From assembly GCA_034336665.1 (NCBI GenBank), contig JAPFBE010000002.1:19508906-19572905 (forward strand): a stretch of 64,000 nucleotides of DNA. Direction: 5' to 3'. The position numbers were made by a program, and so were the translations under genes. The notes below the pieces were generated by a model. That model saw only the letters and a list, made by a program, of their open reading frames with translations, searched no databases and was not told the DNA's origin. Shown piece by piece: positions 47,701 through 61,100 of the stretch. Origin of the DNA: Luscinia megarhynchos (taxonomy: Eukaryota > Chordata > Aves > Passeriformes > Turdidae). Position 1 is the stretch's first letter. Each line of letters begins with the position of its first letter.

Positions 47701-49722
47701 TGCCAGCTTTCTGCTGCAGAAGGAAGGGTGCATAGGTTCATAAATCACCCAGGAATGAATAGTGCTTTACTTCCCTTTCCTGCCTATCCCTACAGGTTAG
47801 CCTGTCAGGAAGACAAGCCAAGTTATAGTAACAGGATGTGCACAGAGGAAAAGCTGTGTGTATGTAGAAGGTGCATTTAGAAGTTATCTGTAGTGACTTT
47901 GAATGTTCAAGTCCAGCAACAAATGTCAGTGCACAAATTCACATAAATATTTATGTGCCTTTCAAGAGGAACCATAATTAAACACGGCTAGCCAAATTCC
48001 CATTCCCAGTCACGCAGACATGACTCCTATTTTCTCACTTACAAATAATATAACCCTGTGGGATTTTTACTAGTTCAAGTTAATTAAATTTCACTCAAAG
48101 CATGAAATTTGCAGGCAGTGCTCATTGCAGTAATTCTGCAAGTGTGTATTATTTAGTCAGATACAATAAAAAGTTTACTTTTAATTCTTCATTTTATTTG
48201 TTGACAGTGTACAGAATTTAATCATGCACACCATATCAGTGCTCATACTGCTCATTTTTCTTTTTTTTTAAGAAAACTCATTGATGTAGCATTGTACATG
48301 AATATGCTGCAATTACTGATGAACCTAAAAGTATGAACTATGTTTTTGTCTTTTGAGAATATCTGGTCCTTTCTTAAATGACTTGTACAGACACTTACAT
48401 AGTTTTTAGAGATAAGTTGATACCTAAGTGCTCGCTAATATCTCGGAAACTTGTTTGTTCACATTCTTTGAATTCTGGTTATGGTATGAATTGTGAGTGA
48501 AGAAACCAGTTTACTAAAGTCTAATGAATGACGTGCAAATCTTACCCTAGTCCAATTTTGGATAGGTAAGCTGCATATCTGCTTTAGTCACCTGTACATT
48601 CAGTATGGAATCTTTCAAAATTTTCTTGCAACAATTCTTGAATTTAGGTAAAAAAGTCCAGCTAGTATCCTAGAGAAAAAAGGTGTTTGAAGAAGGTTCA
48701 GGGGCTTGGAAATACAGCTGTGCCTTGATGAAATGCCTGTGCTGAACTGTGGAAGAAAGCACAGTCCAGTACTTGCATCAGAGATTCTGGATCCATGTTC
48801 TTGCACGTCCCCAGCTCCTGGATGTCCCAATATTTTCTCTAACTGACTTGTGCTTGGAGGAATTCTTGGCAGGCTAACAATTCCTGTGGCCTCTCCTTCC
48901 AGCTTTCTGCCCTAGTCCCATGGCAGAGATCACCTTCTTGCACAGTGATAACCCAGCCCTCTCCCTTGCAGTCAGGCATTCAAGTGTAAATGCTCTCCAT
49001 CAGTGGTTTAGCTCACATAATCAGTGTACTGGGTTAAGGACATGCATTTCATTCTGCTGTGGTTTATTCTCTGAGGAGAATAATCTCAGCAGGGCAGAGC
49101 AGTGTTTGTGCATGCCTCAGCTGCACTAGGACCTGAGAAGTGCCATGGTGCAGTGGAGGAGGGAGAGTGCTCTGCTGGAGCACTGTGCACTGCAATTGTG
49201 ATTTTGTTTAAAATGCAGACTGGAGAACCTGTGTGGCCTGGCACTAAGACATGGCAAATTACTTTGTCACTGTTATCCAGATATTTGAGATTAATTCTCT
49301 GGAGAAATGAGGAGGGCATTTTCTCTATGAAGCACTGAGTTCAATGGATATTTAAGAACCAGACTTGTTGTCCTAAACAAATAAATAACTGGATCCCTAG
49401 AGTTTTCTGCTTGATGTGAAACTGCTGTCCAGAAGGAATGAAGTGTCTGCCTGTCAGCTTATCAGGGACTTTTCCCAGTTCCTCTGTTGCTTCCACTCAG
49501 ATTTCAGTCCAGTACTTGTAGGCACTGTAGCTGGCTCCTGGATATGGAGCACTTGATTAACAGAGTCAGAAGAAAGAAAAGTAACGAAAAAAAGCACAGG
49601 AAGCAGAATCAATAATGTGGTGAGGCAAAAAGCAATTTGAGGCAAGAATTTCTTTGGGGTTTTTTACTATTATTATAGCAAACAAAAATGGATTGAAGGC
49701 AGGAAGGAAAAATAAGAGCAAG

Positions 49723-49740
49723 TTTTTTTTTTTTTTTTTT
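49723..49740. repeat. Poly-T run
   Basis: Eighteen consecutive T in intron 3, followed by C and five more T. It could be the tail of an old minus-strand retro-insertion, but no body or target-site duplication is recognisable. Confidence 0.85.
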
Positions 49741-50449
49741 CTTTTTATAGCTTTGATTTTGAAATGTTTGGTTGGGGTTCTTTGCCTAGAACTTGACTGA
49801 CTTGTTTTTCAATGCAGAAAGTCAAATCTGTCTTTCTAGGAAGCTTGAGGAAAATTTATTAAAGAGCTTTTGAATTATAGATCCATTAAAAATGACTCTG
49901 CTTTGAAAGTTAAATAAATAAATAAACTGTCAGTGTTTGTCATCTGTTGAAAAAAAATTGTTTCTCTTGTATCTGTACAACAGAGAAACCCAATTAGTGA
50001 ACTCCAATGCTTTGGAACTTGGGCAGGAGAAGCTTTGATTATATCAACCTTGACTGTACTCATATGAGTCTTTTCAGATGTCATGTGTGAGTGCAGAATA
50101 ATGAATCAGCTGCTGTCCCATTCTGTCCAATCAATTGTCCCATTCTGCTTTTTTTTCTTTAGTGTCTGTGGTAAGTGTGGAAGAAAATATGCAAAATCCA
50201 ATCTGCACCTTGCAAACATTTAACCTGATGGATTTTTACTTTTTCTGGAGACAGACTTCATCCTTTTTGACTGAGTGTTGTATTAAAAAAAAATAAATAA
50301 CATTCATGCAGGTGCCTTTTCTCCCTTCCTGACATTTTCTTTAATGGTGATCTTTCCCTGAGGATAAGTGTTTTGTGTGGGTCTAGGCTTAGTAACATGT
50401 GCCAAAGCAGAGAAGAAGGACAGCTAATGCACGACCCAAAGAGGGAAAA

Positions 50450-50465
50450 TTAAAAAAAAAAAAAA
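50450..50465. repeat. Poly-A run
   Basis: About sixteen A in intron 3, after GGGAAAATT. No retroposed body is recognisable upstream of it. Confidence 0.75.
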
Positions 50466-53400
50466 GACTATACAGTATGTACAACAGCTGCCTCTTCTCT
50501 CATGCTGTGATAAAAGACAATGTGACAGATATTTTTCTAAAATAAGAAATCTGCTCCAATGCAATGAAGAATAATAGCATCAATTAAAGATTTTGTGTCC
50601 TAGTTGTTTTGGAAACAAAAAAATGGTCAGACAAAGCTGGCAGCATGTAGTGCTAGCATGTGTGAATGTGAGTGGCACTGCTGCCTCAGTGCTGTCCTTG
50701 GTTGGGATCCTGGCTGGGAGGTTTTTAGTACCTGCTGGGACTTGCATTGGGCATACAAGTGCTTTTTCCTGCCAGGACAGCTTTGGATTTGACTTCTGAC
50801 TAAGATACTTTTTTTTTATTACCTATAATTTTTATCTCTCCTTGAGGCCACAGAAGCATGTCCTGCTTGCCAGGGCTGCTGGGCTGCAGTGTGGCTGTGC
50901 CCATGGCAGGGCAGTGCAGGTGGAACAGCTCACAGGAATGGGCTGCTGGGAGAAATAACACTCCTGCCTGTCCAAGCAGGACAAGGCTTCTTGTTTGTGT
51001 GTCTGGTCCTTTCTGTCCTGATTCTGGGAGTAGTTAAAAATCTCAAAATGACAGGAGGAACTGGCTGGAGCTTTTGCCCTGCAGGAGAATCTGACAGCAG
51101 CTCAGGGACAGCCTGTGCTGGCCTGGCTCTGCCTGTCCTGGGTTCCATCCTGCCCTGGCTGCTGCTCTCACCTACTGCTGGCCCGACAGTGAACTGATTC
51201 AGCAATGTAAAAACAAGCAGAAAACTGTTGATTTTGTTGTTTGGTTTGGTTTTAGTCACTTTCCCCCTGGTCTTTCTCCCTCGACAAAAGCTCACTGCAG
51301 AGTGGAATGAGCATGGGCAGACAAAGGTGGAGAGAAGGAGCAGGTACCTGGGAAGTCAAGGAGAGAGGAGTGACACGACTGCAAGGACCATGATATAAAT
51401 TTGCCCTGCCATAACGCCCTGCTGTAGAAGCAGTCTAAGAGCCCTTGTGGCTTGCTTGTAGTGCAAATGAATCAATTCTTGCAAGCTTACTGCAGCAACC
51501 TCGGGTCAAGAAATTCCCTTTGGTGTAAATAGATTAGTCTGTTGCAAGTCATGGTGAAGCTTAATTCCAGTGTGGGTCATTCTTAAATGTGGGATTTAAA
51601 ACTTATTTCTTGCAAGCTTTTTAAAGATTAGACAGTGTCTCTGCATCTTGGCAGAGACAGCAGGTCTGATACATTGAGAAACATATGTCTTGGACAGGTT
51701 GATGCTTCTTTTCAGGATAGCTGTCTTTGAAGTAGTAGCAGATGGAAATCCTTCCACCTTTTCTAGACACTGACTAAGCTCAAGAAGAGCAGATAAACTG
51801 GCACCAGAGAAAAGCAGTTCTTAAAAATAATTTACAGAGATCTGTATGGCTTTAACTTTATTTATTTAAGCTTCCAGAGTGAGAAGCCTGGCTTTGGATT
51901 TATTGAAAATTTCTGTGGCTCAGTTGGAGAACCAAATATGATCAGGTCCTAGTAAAGAGATTTCCACTTTTCTGGCTGGCTTTTCTTAGCAACATCCAAA
52001 TTAGTGAATAAATAAAACCCTTCAGTCTGCTGATGACAACAAAAAAATTTGTGATTCAGACCAAAACATCTTGATCATGAACTTGGCAGTGCAAACCTTG
52101 AAGAGAAGAAATGCAGGCCATCAATCTGATATTTCAGTACTGGAAAGAGTTGTTTTGAAAAGGTCATTTTATTACTGTCCCATCAGTTTTACTCAGTAAA
52201 TTTTACCCTTCAATGAGACTAAATTTTATTTTTTGGCTTTGGGATAAGAAAAGGTTAGGTCTTGAACTGGGGAGCAGAGATGATGATGTTTCTGTCTAGG
52301 ATAAAGATACTGAAAGATGTTCTCTGTGCCGAATTGTCTGTCAAGCTTCTATAACCTTGGTCTTTTAATCAGAATATTTCCCAAGTCTTTGAGATTGTCA
52401 AAGTGTGTGGGTATTTTTGTTTTTTGGTTGATTTGGTTTTGAGTTTTGTGATTTGGGGGTTTTATTGTTTTCTTTTGTTGTTTAATTTATTATTTCTGCT
52501 TTCTGAATTAACTTTTGATTGCTAATTAGGTGGCTACCTGAGAATGTTTGACTACAGCATGCCAATTTCTATTTTAAAATGTACTGTAAAATAGGAAATA
52601 CAAAAGGAAGTTTCTGGATTTCTGTGTTTAGGCTTCAGCTGTGTCTCCTGTTTGTTTTGTTATAAATGGCAGTATTGAAAACTACTCACTGAAACATGAG
52701 TTTCACTTTCTCAACAGTGGAATGAAATAGTGCTTATTCTTTGGAGAAGACATCTGTGAGAAAGGTACACTGAAACTTGTTATAATGTACTAGGAGTGTT
52801 CACTAAGATTTATGTGAAAACAAGTTTTTCCTGATGATTCTGAATTGAAATACTGGTCTGCAAAATGTTATGCACAATTCTAATTTCAAACAGAATTTCG
52901 GTGACTTTTAAATTAAAGCTACTGCTGCAAGAAGGTTAAATGCCAAAGCAAACAATATTTAAGCTGATTTTTTAAAATATACTGCATGGCAGTTACACTT
53001 GTACAGTGTGTAATTGGTATGAAATGGTACTTTTGAAATGTAAATCTTAAGCCAATTTCAAGATAGGCATCCAGTATAAAATCCATTAGGTTTAATTTCA
53101 CCTAACTGTAAATGTAAAATTATTGCACATTTGAGTAACCTAAACATACAATTTGTTGAAACTTCCATTTTCTGTTTTTTCTGCAAACTGGTGGATCAGG
53201 ACAGGAATAGGCTGTGGCTGGCAAAGCCATTCCATGCTGTCTGTACCTGGAGATCTTGGCAGCAGCCCTGGTACCTCCGAAACAGCCTAATCCTGCCCCA
53301 GGGCAGGTTCCTGTTGAGACAGATGCTGTCAGTGTGGTGTGGGTCTGAAGGTCTCTAAGGAAAAATGTTACTGCATGGGAACAGTGCTGCAACTGCCATC

Positions 53401-54635
53401 CTATTAAGATACTGATATTCAGTAATTATTGGATATAGAGTTCCTGTTAATGTGGTCACCATGCAGGAGAAATGTGTTTGCATTCCTGTAACTGCTCCTT
53501 AACTCCCAGCCTGGGGGAATCCCAGCACATTCTGAGCCCTGCTCACCTGCATTCCTCCCTGCATCTACTTCCTCTCTGCTGCCTTTATTCAGCCACATAA
53601 TCCAGCCAACAAAGTAACAAATATTCAATTTACTGAGCCAGTTTTCTACTCTTTTCTTTAAATATCCGTTTAGGGAGCAAACAGATGCAAATTTTGGAGG
53701 TAAATGTCAGGAGAGGTGAGAATGCAGGAAGGTGGACTTTTGTGATGAGGTGGCAAACTGCATCCTGACCAGCATTATCTCCTGAAGCTAATTCTGAAAA
53801 CCCAGCAAAGCCGTGGCCATACATTAGAGCTCTCAAAAAACATTGCCAGTGTCAGAATTTTCTGCCACATATTGACACCTCCTGAATTTTTCCAGTTTGG
53901 CTGGTTCCGTAGCTGCACTCAAAATCAACTGTGTGAGGTGATGTGGCTTAAACAAAAGAAATCAAAAATACTTTTTGAAATATTACTCCCACCACTGTCA
54001 GTTTCTCTGCTCTGTTTTTTGACAGATCCACCCTAGGATTATTGTGTGTTTGCAACAGCAGTGGAATTGGTGCAGATAAGGGAACCATAACCAGTAATGT
54101 GCTCTTCTCTGTCTCTGTGCATTCAGCATGAACTATACTTAGATAGTTTCTTATGTACTGCAGAGTGGAGCAAAATCAAAAGGGGAAAAAAAATCAGAGC
54201 ATCATTCTGTGAGGAAAATTGAATTCTTGAAGTGTAAAATTTTCTAATGGCATCACACAACCTTGTCTGAGATGGTTAGTGGGATCCACAGTCCTTAGAC
54301 TCCACTACAGGAAGTTAAAGAAATGATGGGTGAGGAATGGTGCATGGATGGGCTGCAGCTGAGCTGGACACCCTACCATGGAAAGGTCAGGGAGAGGAAG
54401 AGGCTCTCATTCAACTGTTTTAGTGGCAAGTTGTGGTCTTTTTTAATTTGGACTTCTGGAATGCTAGCAGCACACCTAGCAAAGATAGGTGAGTGAGTGA
54501 GTGGCAGCAAACAGATCAAAGGCACATGATGAAGCACTAAAAGGAGAGTATGGCATATAGGAGTGTGTCTCTTAGAAGAGGGGAAAATTGCCTAAAAATA
54601 AACACATGTAAATAAAAATAAATATATATGCCCAT

Positions 54636-54663
54636 GTGTGTATATGTATACACATATACACAC
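54636..54663. repeat. Perfect inverted repeat in GT/AT-rich sequence
   Basis: Arms GTGTGTATATGT (54636-54647) and ACATATACACAC (54652-54663) are perfect 12-bp reverse complements around a 4-base spacer ATAC. They probably arose from alternating purine-pyrimidine simple sequence. Confidence 0.85.
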
Positions 54664-56445
54664 TGCTTCTTTGAAAACTACTGTGTTGTGGTAGAAACTT
54701 TCTACAAAAAATATTTGGCTTCTCTGGCTGTGCTGGAGAAACTGTGGATGTTTTGTTTTGGGTCACATTTAATACCTGTGGTATTTGGAGATAACGTGTT
54801 ACTTTCAAATGCTCTGTGTGTTTTACTCCTCATCTCTGGATTCCTGGATCGGGTTTCCACTGCAGATTCTCTTCTTGCTGAACTAGTCTTTTGCATCATG
54901 GGAACCCTTAAGCAACAAGAACAGATTAGGTATAAGCTGATGACAAAATATTAAAACTTCTCATGGGATAGAAACTCCCCATCCCACGCAGAAAGCAAAT
55001 ATAATCTATTGTTGGCATAATCTCCCATGCAATTCCTTCATCTCTCTTCCTCTTCATCCAGTCTTCGTGACCAGAGACTGGCTTTCAGAAAACACTGCAA
55101 TGCAGAATGGCCTGGAACAGACACCTGCTCTGACTCTGGGGGTGACCTGGGCTCCTCTACTCAGTATATTGTGTGATCTGGTGATACTTGTGTGCAGTGT
55201 GGGTGCTTGATGGAAAGGGCCATCGCTCCCCAAATCTGCAGACATTACTCCTGGTGTTCTGCACACCGCTGGAATTTAGTGAAAGGAATTCCAAAGTGCT
55301 GACATCTGTGTTTTCTTCATTTCTATTGTATCCTTTTTGCAGGAGTTGGAAGTGTTTAGTCTTTTTTATGTACCTTATCCCCTCAAGATAGTGTGGTGAA
55401 AAAGCACAGTGCAAACCTAGTTACTCATGTGATGATAAAATTGATGTGAGATCAAGTAGACAATTGACAAGCAGAACACACAGGCTTTTTAATTCTGGAA
55501 TGCTTGAGTGCTTGGTCCCTTTTGTAATTTTAATGAGTTGCCTGTGACATGAGGAGACTTTTGTGTATGTGCATAGTCTCCTGGCATTGTCTGGAGTGAC
55601 AGAAATTCCTTATGGTGGCACCAAGCAGCTTCACTGTGAACTTAGAGCCTTTGACATTAATGCCTTGGCAAGCTGTCCACTGTCATTTACATTGCTTCAA
55701 GCACCTTGACACTGCTCGTGGAGCTGTGCTGAGGGACACAGGGAGCTAGCCATGCTTCTGGGAGTGCCTGCTTTCCAGATAACTGCAAAAATTGGGCTGG
55801 CACCCGAAACTGTGTGTGCTGTGCAGTGCCTGGCCAGTGGGTACACAGGCACATGTGACACAGGAATGTTTCCTTGTGTCATAGCCACAGACTAGAGGGA
55901 TGTGGCTGGAAAGAGCAGAGAGTGTGTGCATGGGTTGTGCAGGTGGTGTTTTGACCACTGTTCCAAACCAGTCTGTCTTGTGCTTTCCTAGAGTAGCATA
56001 AATTTTTGTTTTCTGGTTTATTATGGTATTGAAGGATCACATAAACTGTGCATGGGTAGATGTTCTGTCATAAAATTGTAATAGAAAAATGCAACAGCAA
56101 AATCAAAAGTCCTAGATTCTCTGTTAATGCAGTTTTCAAATTCCCAAGTTAGAATGTAAAACTGAATTATTTCTCAGCTTAGGGAATTTTTCTTATTTAA
56201 AAAATAAGAGGAAATAAAGGTGAAGTCCCAAACAGTGCTATTGCCCTTAAGTGTTGGTATGGAAAAAGATTATGGGATGCCTGCAGTCAGCAAATCTTTT
56301 TGATCTGGTTTGCGTGCTCCTCTCCTGACCAAAAGCACATTGTGTGTGTGTCAGTATTACTATTGACCCTAATTTCTGGGCAGTGCCACTTAATGGCTTT
56401 TGCTCCTTTGGAGGCAGGCCTGGGCTGGCATTCCCAGCAGTGCCA

Positions 56446-56481
56446 GTGTCCTCTGTCCCTGAAGTGTCCTCTGTCCCTGAA
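56446..56481. repeat. 18-bp tandem duplication
   Basis: The unit GTGTCCTCTGTCCCTGAA occurs twice without change (56446-56463, 56464-56481) and a diverged start of a third copy follows. Minus-strand reading gives a repeated GTEDTS-type peptide, but in a chance frame. Confidence 0.9.
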
Positions 56482-58175
56482 GCATCCTCCGCCCCAGCAG
56501 CCAGCACTGCTCCCCAGAGCAGTGTTAGCATTGCTCACCACACTTGGTTTCCTCCTTGACACAGCTCCTTAATGAAACACCTGATGAGTCAGTGTTAACT
56601 AATCTCACTTGGGTGTATGGCTGTCACCTCCCTGGAGAAGTTCTGTCTGTGTCTTGAGAACGCCACAAACCAAAGACAGACACTTTGCAGCTTCGTTCTT
56701 CACATAATTTTAGACTTTGGTACCTGTAGGTATAGTGAATTGGAAGTGAAAGTGGCACAAGCAGAAGGAAATGTATGTGTCTCTTGCTCCCTCAGGCAGC
56801 ACTTTTACATAAGAGGGACACTTTAGAGATGCATATTTGAAATTGATTTCATCTCTCTGCCCCATTAAACAAGCAATTGGTTTTCAACAGCAGCTCAAAG
56901 ATGAACCTGAGTCAAAGCAGGGTGATTAATTGGAGGACAGCCAGCTTGGCCATTGTTTGTCCTCTCCTGTTTAATACTCAGTGTATAGTGATACACACAT
57001 CCAACTTCCAACTCCTCCCATGGAGAGACAATGTAGTAAATTAATCTGTTGAGAAATTGCTGAGATTCCAGCCTCCCTACCAACTTTTTACATTTAACCA
57101 TGTTAAATACTGCTAGCTGGAGTTGCTCAACTCAATGACTCACAGCCAAACATTGTAAAACATTATTTTTGCTTTTTTGCATTTGCTATCTATAAATGAG
57201 TGGTTTGGAGTTCAGTTGGGTTGAATACACTGAGGTGAAAATTCCTGACAGCTGATAGCAACTGTTCATTCAAACACAGAATATGCTCTGCTTTCACCCA
57301 CAAAACTGGGTGATCTTTGCATGTACATATCAGCAACCCCAAAACTGCAATGTCTTGAGGGCACATGTGCCCATCCCTTTATTGAATATCTGAGTTTCGG
57401 GTGCTCTAGTGACTAACCCGACTATAGAAAGGCAAGGATGTTAAGGAGTGTCTCTTCAAATTCCAACAGGCCTAATCCCTTATGTCCCGGTATTTGCCAT
57501 CCCAATTTTAAAGGAAAAATAGTTGTACTTAAAAGCCCTTAATCATTGTCATGATCCTTCTTTTGGTTTGCTGGTCAGGGAAGCAAACAGACTCTATTCT
57601 TATGGGTGCTGATAGGAGAGAAGATAGAAAGATGGAGGAAAATGCTACTGCTGTGTACTCTGTGCCTCTTAGCCAATATAAACCACCATTTTCATCAATT
57701 TCCCTTTGTAGGAACAAATTAGAAAATATAACTGCTGCTATTTATTGGGAAGGGGAAGTGAATCTATAAATTGAAGTTCAAGGTTATTGGAGCTTCTTAT
57801 CTGTCCATAATATAGGTGTCTGTCTCTGAGCTGCTGAATATTTTTATTGCTGCTGGTTTAATAATTAATCTACCCTTTGGAAGCTGCAGGCTTTTTGCCT
57901 AGGATTAATGCACACTTAACATCCCCATGTCTACCACCCTGTCCTGAAAGCTAAGTGGTGCCACAAGAATCTGCTGCAGGGGGCTTGTTCCACCTTTGAT
58001 CGTGTGCTCCCATGTCTTCATAGAAAGCATTTTTAACCCCTCTCTGCTGCCAGGCTTACACATGAAATCTCCAGTGCTGTTTTGCAAATCTCTCCTACAT
58101 TAGTTTAGAGGGCTGGTGCATTAGCAATTAGCGATGGTGGACGGCAGGTTTCTCTGAGCTGGGCTGTGAAAGAAG

Positions 58176-58198
58176 GTGTGTGTGTGTGTGTGTGTGTG
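58176..58198. repeat. GT microsatellite
   Basis: A clean run of about 11 GT units in intron 3, the longest dinucleotide repeat in the window and a plausible length-polymorphic marker. Confidence 0.9.
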
Positions 58199-61100
58199 AC
58201 TCAAAGGGCTGTTGCATGTCTGTTTCCAGCTAGGGGTGGGGCAGTGCATGCCTTTAAACACAAATCTTGCTGTCCATGGGATAAACTCCTTCCCCCATGT
58301 CAATGACTGAGTCAGTTCAGGGCCCTTCTATGCTCTCTTTGGAGAGACCCTGCTTGGTGAGGTGGTGCTCAACCTGTCAGCAGGCACTGCAGTTTTTAGT
58401 GTCTGTGTGCTTTGTGTTTTTCCTGTCCTGTCTTGTTGGTGTAGAAAAGTGCTGAATTAGTCTATAATGCCAGCCACAGTGAAAGTGGGGTGAAGCAGGA
58501 TGCTCAGGTGCTCCCATTTGCTTGTGAAGATCCCATTAACTTTCCTGATCATATTCCTTGAAATGAGGAGCTCTTGCTTTCATCAAGTGGGAGAATCAAT
58601 ACTGTGTGCCCCGCTCTGCCCTGCTCAGCCTTCTGGTTTCTGTTCAATGCAAGTGATGCCTGCCATGGATTGCACGTTGTGCATACTCCAGTGTGTCATT
58701 CAGGAGGAAGAATCTCCACCTGTGTGTTGAGCATCATGCTAGGCAAGAGGAAGGAAAACATCTTTAATCCTTTAAGGTATGCTTGGTGTATTTCTGATCC
58801 CTGTGATAAAGAGGAGAAGGGAAGTGAAGTTGGGATGTGGGATACCAGAAGTGTGGACAGTGGCAGAGGCAACACACTAGTCTCAGGGTAGATTTTGTGC
58901 TTCTAAGAAGGAAGTGTTTTGTTGGAGGCAATTGCTTTGGGCCAGCCAGTTCTGCAAGTCCTCCTAACTATGAATGGAGGGATACCTCTGTGGAGAGTGG
59001 ATGAAGCAGAAGGAATGAAAATAGGAGCTACTGAAGCTGCATCTGTGCACTGGGGAGAGGGAAGGACAAGGAAACTTAGAATAGAAACAAGTAATAACAG
59101 GATTCTGACTCAATCATGCATTTCTGAAACACAGGGACTGGAGAGAGAGCTGAAAACGTGGAGTCCTGATTTCTAACAAGATTTGTTTCCAGCTAGTACA
59201 TGGAGTGGTTTAGTGACCAATATAAGCCTTTTGAATAGATCCCATCTCTGCTGTATTTACACTTGATTTTTCCATATATGCAGAGCTTGAATTCTGTAGG
59301 TCTCTTCAGCACCTCCAATTGCATCTGAACAGAATCTTCCTTGGTGGGTGGTGGCGTTTTTTTCCTATTTGTAGCAGCAGCCCATGCAGTTAAGAGCACA
59401 TGATGTTTACCTAGATGGCTGAAGCCATGGTTTTAACCCAGGTTTCCAGAGGCAAAAGTTATGTTTTTCTGCCTCACTGAACTGTTTTTAATTCGGTTAG
59501 GGCATTCTTCAGTCTCCAAACAACGTTGTACAGGTTGTCTAGAGGCAATAGAACAGCTTGGTTGTACTGCCCAGCCTCACTGGTGGGCAATTTCTCAGTT
59601 AAACCAGGCCTATGCTGCTTTGTTCCCTGTGGAGCTGCTCTAACTGCACACACAAGGAGCACTGGCTGCAATTGATGGCTGGGAGAAACACTGGTGCTGC
59701 TTTTCAATCTGGAGTGCTTCTTTCCTCTTTTCTGTCAGTCTGCAGTAGAATATTCACCACTAATGCAAGGGTGCCCCATCAGAACAAAGTCATAGCCATT
59801 CCCATGGCAATCAGAGAAATACAATATTCTTAATTTTATTTTAACTGTGGTTGAACACACAAATTTCTAGATTTGTAATGTTATACAATGTAGCTTGGTC
59901 AGCTGCTGTAGCAGTGACACTAAGCCATCACAAATACTGATTTTTTTTTTGCTGTAAAACTATATGGATTTTACATTATAATTACTGATTTTATTCTCTG
60001 AAATTTAGCTTTCTGTAAGGAACAGTTGTATAAAATGCAACCAAAGCCCTAATAGCTCACAGTTTAGTTGTGCTGGTGATGTGAGTTGGTTAGCACAGGC
60101 TAAGTACTCTTCCTTCCAGGAGCTGAAGAGGATGACTGTGCTGGGATTAGACACAACTTCTCTTAAGGAGCCAGTTCTGTGTACAGCATCCACAGATTCT
60201 CAAGAGACTTGTTTTTAAACAACAAACTATTTTTTATACTGTTCTGGCAGTAGCCCATCTGCATTTTGGGGGTAATAAGGCATCCCCTCTTGCTTCCCTT
60301 GGCATTAGAGACTTTGTCCATCCTCCTTGTCTACTCCACATGCACCACACTATTGTCTGTAATTAATATCTGAGCTGTTCTCTGCTTATAGCTATTTATT
60401 TGTCTTGGAAAGTGGACAGTGTTTGCCATGGGATTACTTCTTTTTGTTTTAGTTGTTATAGTCAGGATGGCTTAGGCAAAGCACTGCAGCAGTTGGTTTT
60501 GGGGCATCAAAGGCTAATTCAGGTCTCAGAGACCTTGGTCTGCAGCCAAGAAGTGCACACTGCCCCATCCATGGCAGATAGTAAGTGCTATCTCTTGCAC
60601 ATATGCAACTAATCTTTTGTCTTCCTTGAAAACATAAGGGTTTTACTTGCAGAGATCAATTTACAGAACAGAATAAAGTTTTTACCTTGTGGAAGGGCAA
60701 AGCTAGCATTGAAGGATTACCTTCAGTGGTCTGGAAATGCCTAGTTTATGGACATGGGACAACATTTTCTAGAGTGTGGGCAGACCTGATTAAGCAGCTC
60801 TCCCTGGACAATGTTTATTTCTCAGGTCACTGCAGTGGTTGTGTCGATCAAGTTTCTCATTATATTGAAATTGTCCTAGGGTGCCACGAGTGCAGGTGTC
60901 AAACTTTGTCCTTAAGCAATGATTTTTTTTTATTTGAAGCCAAAAGAGTCCAGGAAGCCAAGTTAACTTAATGTGGGCGTCACCCATGAGGTTTCTGCTG
61001 CTTTTATTTTTTTCCCCCCATAGTAAAAGCTGGTAAAGTATAGAAAGAGGTCTCTGTGACCTCATAACTGAATAAAATGAGACTGTTAATTATGTCTGGG

